Shown here piece after piece: positions 62,390 to 64,000 of a stretch of DNA of 64,000 nucleotides. The DNA is from Emticicia aquatilis (GTDB lineage Bacteria > Bacteroidota > Bacteroidia > Cytophagales > Spirosomataceae). The stretch is taken from contig NZ_BMKK01000011.1 of the NCBI RefSeq assembly GCF_014644295.1, positions 1 to 64,000 on the forward strand. The letters are read 5' to 3'. The notes below the pieces were generated by a model. It saw only the letters and a program-made list of their open reading frames with translations, searched no databases and was not told where the DNA came from. The translations under genes and the position numbers were made by a program. Each line of letters opens with the position of its first letter. Position 1 is the stretch's first letter.

Positions 62390-64000
62390 TTACCAGAAAT
62401 ATGAGTATAAGAAAACGATTGTAATAATAACAATAGTGGCTCCGATGGTGAAACTTCTTGATGGTTTAAACATCGAAGTATCAATTTCAAGGCCTTTCTT
62501 TTCGTCGGGTAAAACCAAACTCAATACAAACATTACGGCAATACAAATAACGAATACCCAACCCATACGGTCAAGGAATGGAATTGTACTCCAATCTGCT
62601 CCTGGGAGCCAGTTGTTGTGCATCGATAAGGCAATCAAGAAGCCACCCACGATAGCGAAAAATGCACCTGCCGAATTGGTTTTTTTCCAGAAAAAGCCCA
62701 TAATAAATGCAGCAAAAATACCTGGAGAAAGTAAACCAGTCATTTCTTGAATGAATTGGAAACCACCTTTTTTCTCAATTCCCATAAACGGAGAAATTAC
62801 AATCGCTAAAATCATGGCAATCACGATTACAATTCTACCTACTACAACGAGTTTTTTCTCGCTCATATCTTTAGCAAAATATGGCTTGAAAACATCTAAA
62901 GTGAAGATTGTCGAAATACTATTGGCTTTACCCGCCAATGAAGCCACAACCGCCGCTGTAAGTGCTGCAAACGAAAGTCCCTTTAAGCCAACAGGTAGGA
63001 GATTCAACAAAACAGGGTAAGCTCTATCTTGGTTAAAAGTGCCATCTACACCCAACATTTCTTGTTGGAACATACCTTTTTGGTACAAAGCATAAGCTGC
63101 AATACCTGGAAGCGTTACGATTACAGGCATCAATAATTTTAAGAATGCTGCAAACAATAGGCCATTACGAGCGGTGTCGAGGTCGGCACCCAAAGCACGT
63201 TGAGTAATGTATTGATTACAACCCCAGTAGTTAAGGTTTACAATCCACATACCACCAAATAACACCGTCAGACCCGGAAGTGACATATAATTTGGATTTC
63301 CTTTCGGGTAAATCATGTGGAAGTGGTCGTCGTGGTTCTGAGTCATTAATTTAAAACCATTTGTCAAACCTTCCATACCGTATTTGTCAGAAACCAACGT
63401 TACGGCCAGATAAGTAGCCGCCAAACCTCCAATTACCAAGAAAAACACCTGAATTACATCGGTAAAACCAATTACTTTCATACCACCGATGGTGATAATA
63501 ATAGCAAAAACTGCCAAGAAAACCATACAAGAATAAAAATCTAAACCCGAAATACCCGAAACGGCCAATGCTCCTAAATATAGAATTGAGGTTAGATTTA
63601 CCATGATATAAAGCAATAACCAAAAGATTGCCATAATCAAACTCACAGTTTTGTTGTAGCGTTGGCTCAAAAACTGCGGCATGGTTGAGATATTATTTTT
63701 CAAGTAAATAGGCATGAAGAAAACTGCAACGATAATTAAGGTAGCAGCTGCCATCCACTCATAAGTTGAGATACCCAAGCCCATCGAAAACCCATTGCCC
63801 GACATACCAATCATTTGCTCGGCTGAGATATTTGAAGCAATCAATGAGGCTCCAATTGCCCACCAAGTAAGCGAGCCTTCGGCCAAGAAAAAGTCTTTGG
63901 TTGAAGTTTGAGCCGATTTCTTTTTGTTATAAATCCAGTAGCCGTAGCCTGCAACAATGATAAAATAAAATAGAAAAACTAAGTAGTCAAGTGTTTGTAG
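62390..64000 (-). CDS. Sodium:solute symporter (SSS family), N-terminus outside window
   Basis: The frame stays open to the window edge, so the gene is cut; about 536 residues are visible. The part nearest the edge (LQTLDYLVFLFYFIIVAG) is the first membrane helix of the family and is in frame with the rest. Typical SSS blocks follow: DFFLAEGSLTWWAIGASLIA, SAEQMIGMSGNGF, NLNYWGCNQYITQRALGA and FAALTAAVVASLAGKANSIS. About 13 helices are expected. The NYWGCNQY block resembles sugar (SGLT-like) transporters, so a sugar is the likely substrate, driven by sodium. Confidence 0.93.
   Translation of the reverse strand, partial: LQTLDYLVFLFYFIIVAGYGYWIYNKKKSAQTSTKDFFLAEGSLTWWAIGASLIASNISAEQMIGMSGNGFSMGLGISTYEWMAAATLIIVAVFFMPIYLKNNISTMPQFLSQRYNKTVSLIMAIFWLLLYIMVNLTSILYLGALAVSGISGLDFYSCMVFLAVFAIIITIGGMKVIGFTDVIQVFFLVIGGLAATYLAVTLVSDKYGMEGLTNGFKLMTQNHDDHFHMIYPKGNPNYMSLPGLTVLFGGMWIVNLNYWGCNQYITQRALGADLDTARNGLLFAAFLKLLMPVIVTLPGIAAYALYQKGMFQQEMLGVDGTFNQDRAYPVLLNLLPVGLKGLSFAALTAAVVASLAGKANSISTIFTLDVFKPYFAKDMSEKKLVVVGRIVIVIAMILAIVISPFMGIEKKGGFQFIQEMTGLLSPGIFAAFIMGFFWKKTNSAGAFFAIVGGFLIALSMHNNWLPGADWSTIPFLDRMGWVFVICIAVMFVLSLVLPDEKKGLEIDTSMFKPSRSFTIGATIVIITIVFLYSYFW

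Overview
The window looks like the chromosome of a Bacteroidota bacterium of the order Cytophagales (an Emticicia-like genus is possible, but unproven). The evidence is low G+C, a type IX secretion (T9SS) type B substrate with a gliding-motility C-terminal domain, an OmpA/WD40/TPR protein, CarboxypepD_reg/TonB-type outer-membrane barrels, LytTR regulators, and promoter-like sites of the form TTG-N19/21-TAnnTTTG. Both ends cut a gene: a giant repeat adhesin on the left and a sodium:solute symporter on the right.

Layout. 1-9.7 kb: repeat adhesin, PorE-like envelope protein, orphan ExbD, and the remnant of a LuxR-type regulator. 9.7-18.9 kb: a secreted beta-propeller protein, a TPR histidine kinase with a LytTR response regulator, sbcD-sbcC and a small thioredoxin. 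19.0-43.5 kb: a large peptide natural product (RiPP) locus. 43.6-64 kb: mostly housekeeping and envelope genes (RluA-type pseudouridine synthase, outer-membrane barrel, M19 dipeptidase, YfhO protein, ECF sigma/anti-sigma pair, agmatine deiminase, two SurA-like foldases, MoxR ATPase, Ppx/GppA, symporter).

The RiPP locus is the notable part. About 19 kb on the minus strand encodes, in transcription order: an outer-membrane barrel receptor, two LanC-like cyclases (the second lacking the Cys-His zinc ligands), a luciferase-like flavin oxidoreductase, six paralogous precursor peptides with a shared K-L-S-L-D-K leader and a double-glycine site, a full-length LanB dehydratase, a periplasmic M16 protease, two further short double-glycine peptides, a radical SAM/SPASM enzyme, a C39-peptidase ABC exporter and a short HlyD-type adaptor. 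Divergently come a LytTR regulator, a LytS-type kinase, a 43-codon lanthipeptide-like precursor, a receiver-only regulator split by a frameshift in an A10 tract, and a second LanB. I infer that class I lanthipeptide chemistry and radical SAM peptide chemistry share one exporter and one regulatory system. A 21-bp-phased direct repeat lies about 63 bp upstream of both the receptor gene and the radical-SAM peptide pair and could be the LytTR operator linking the two.
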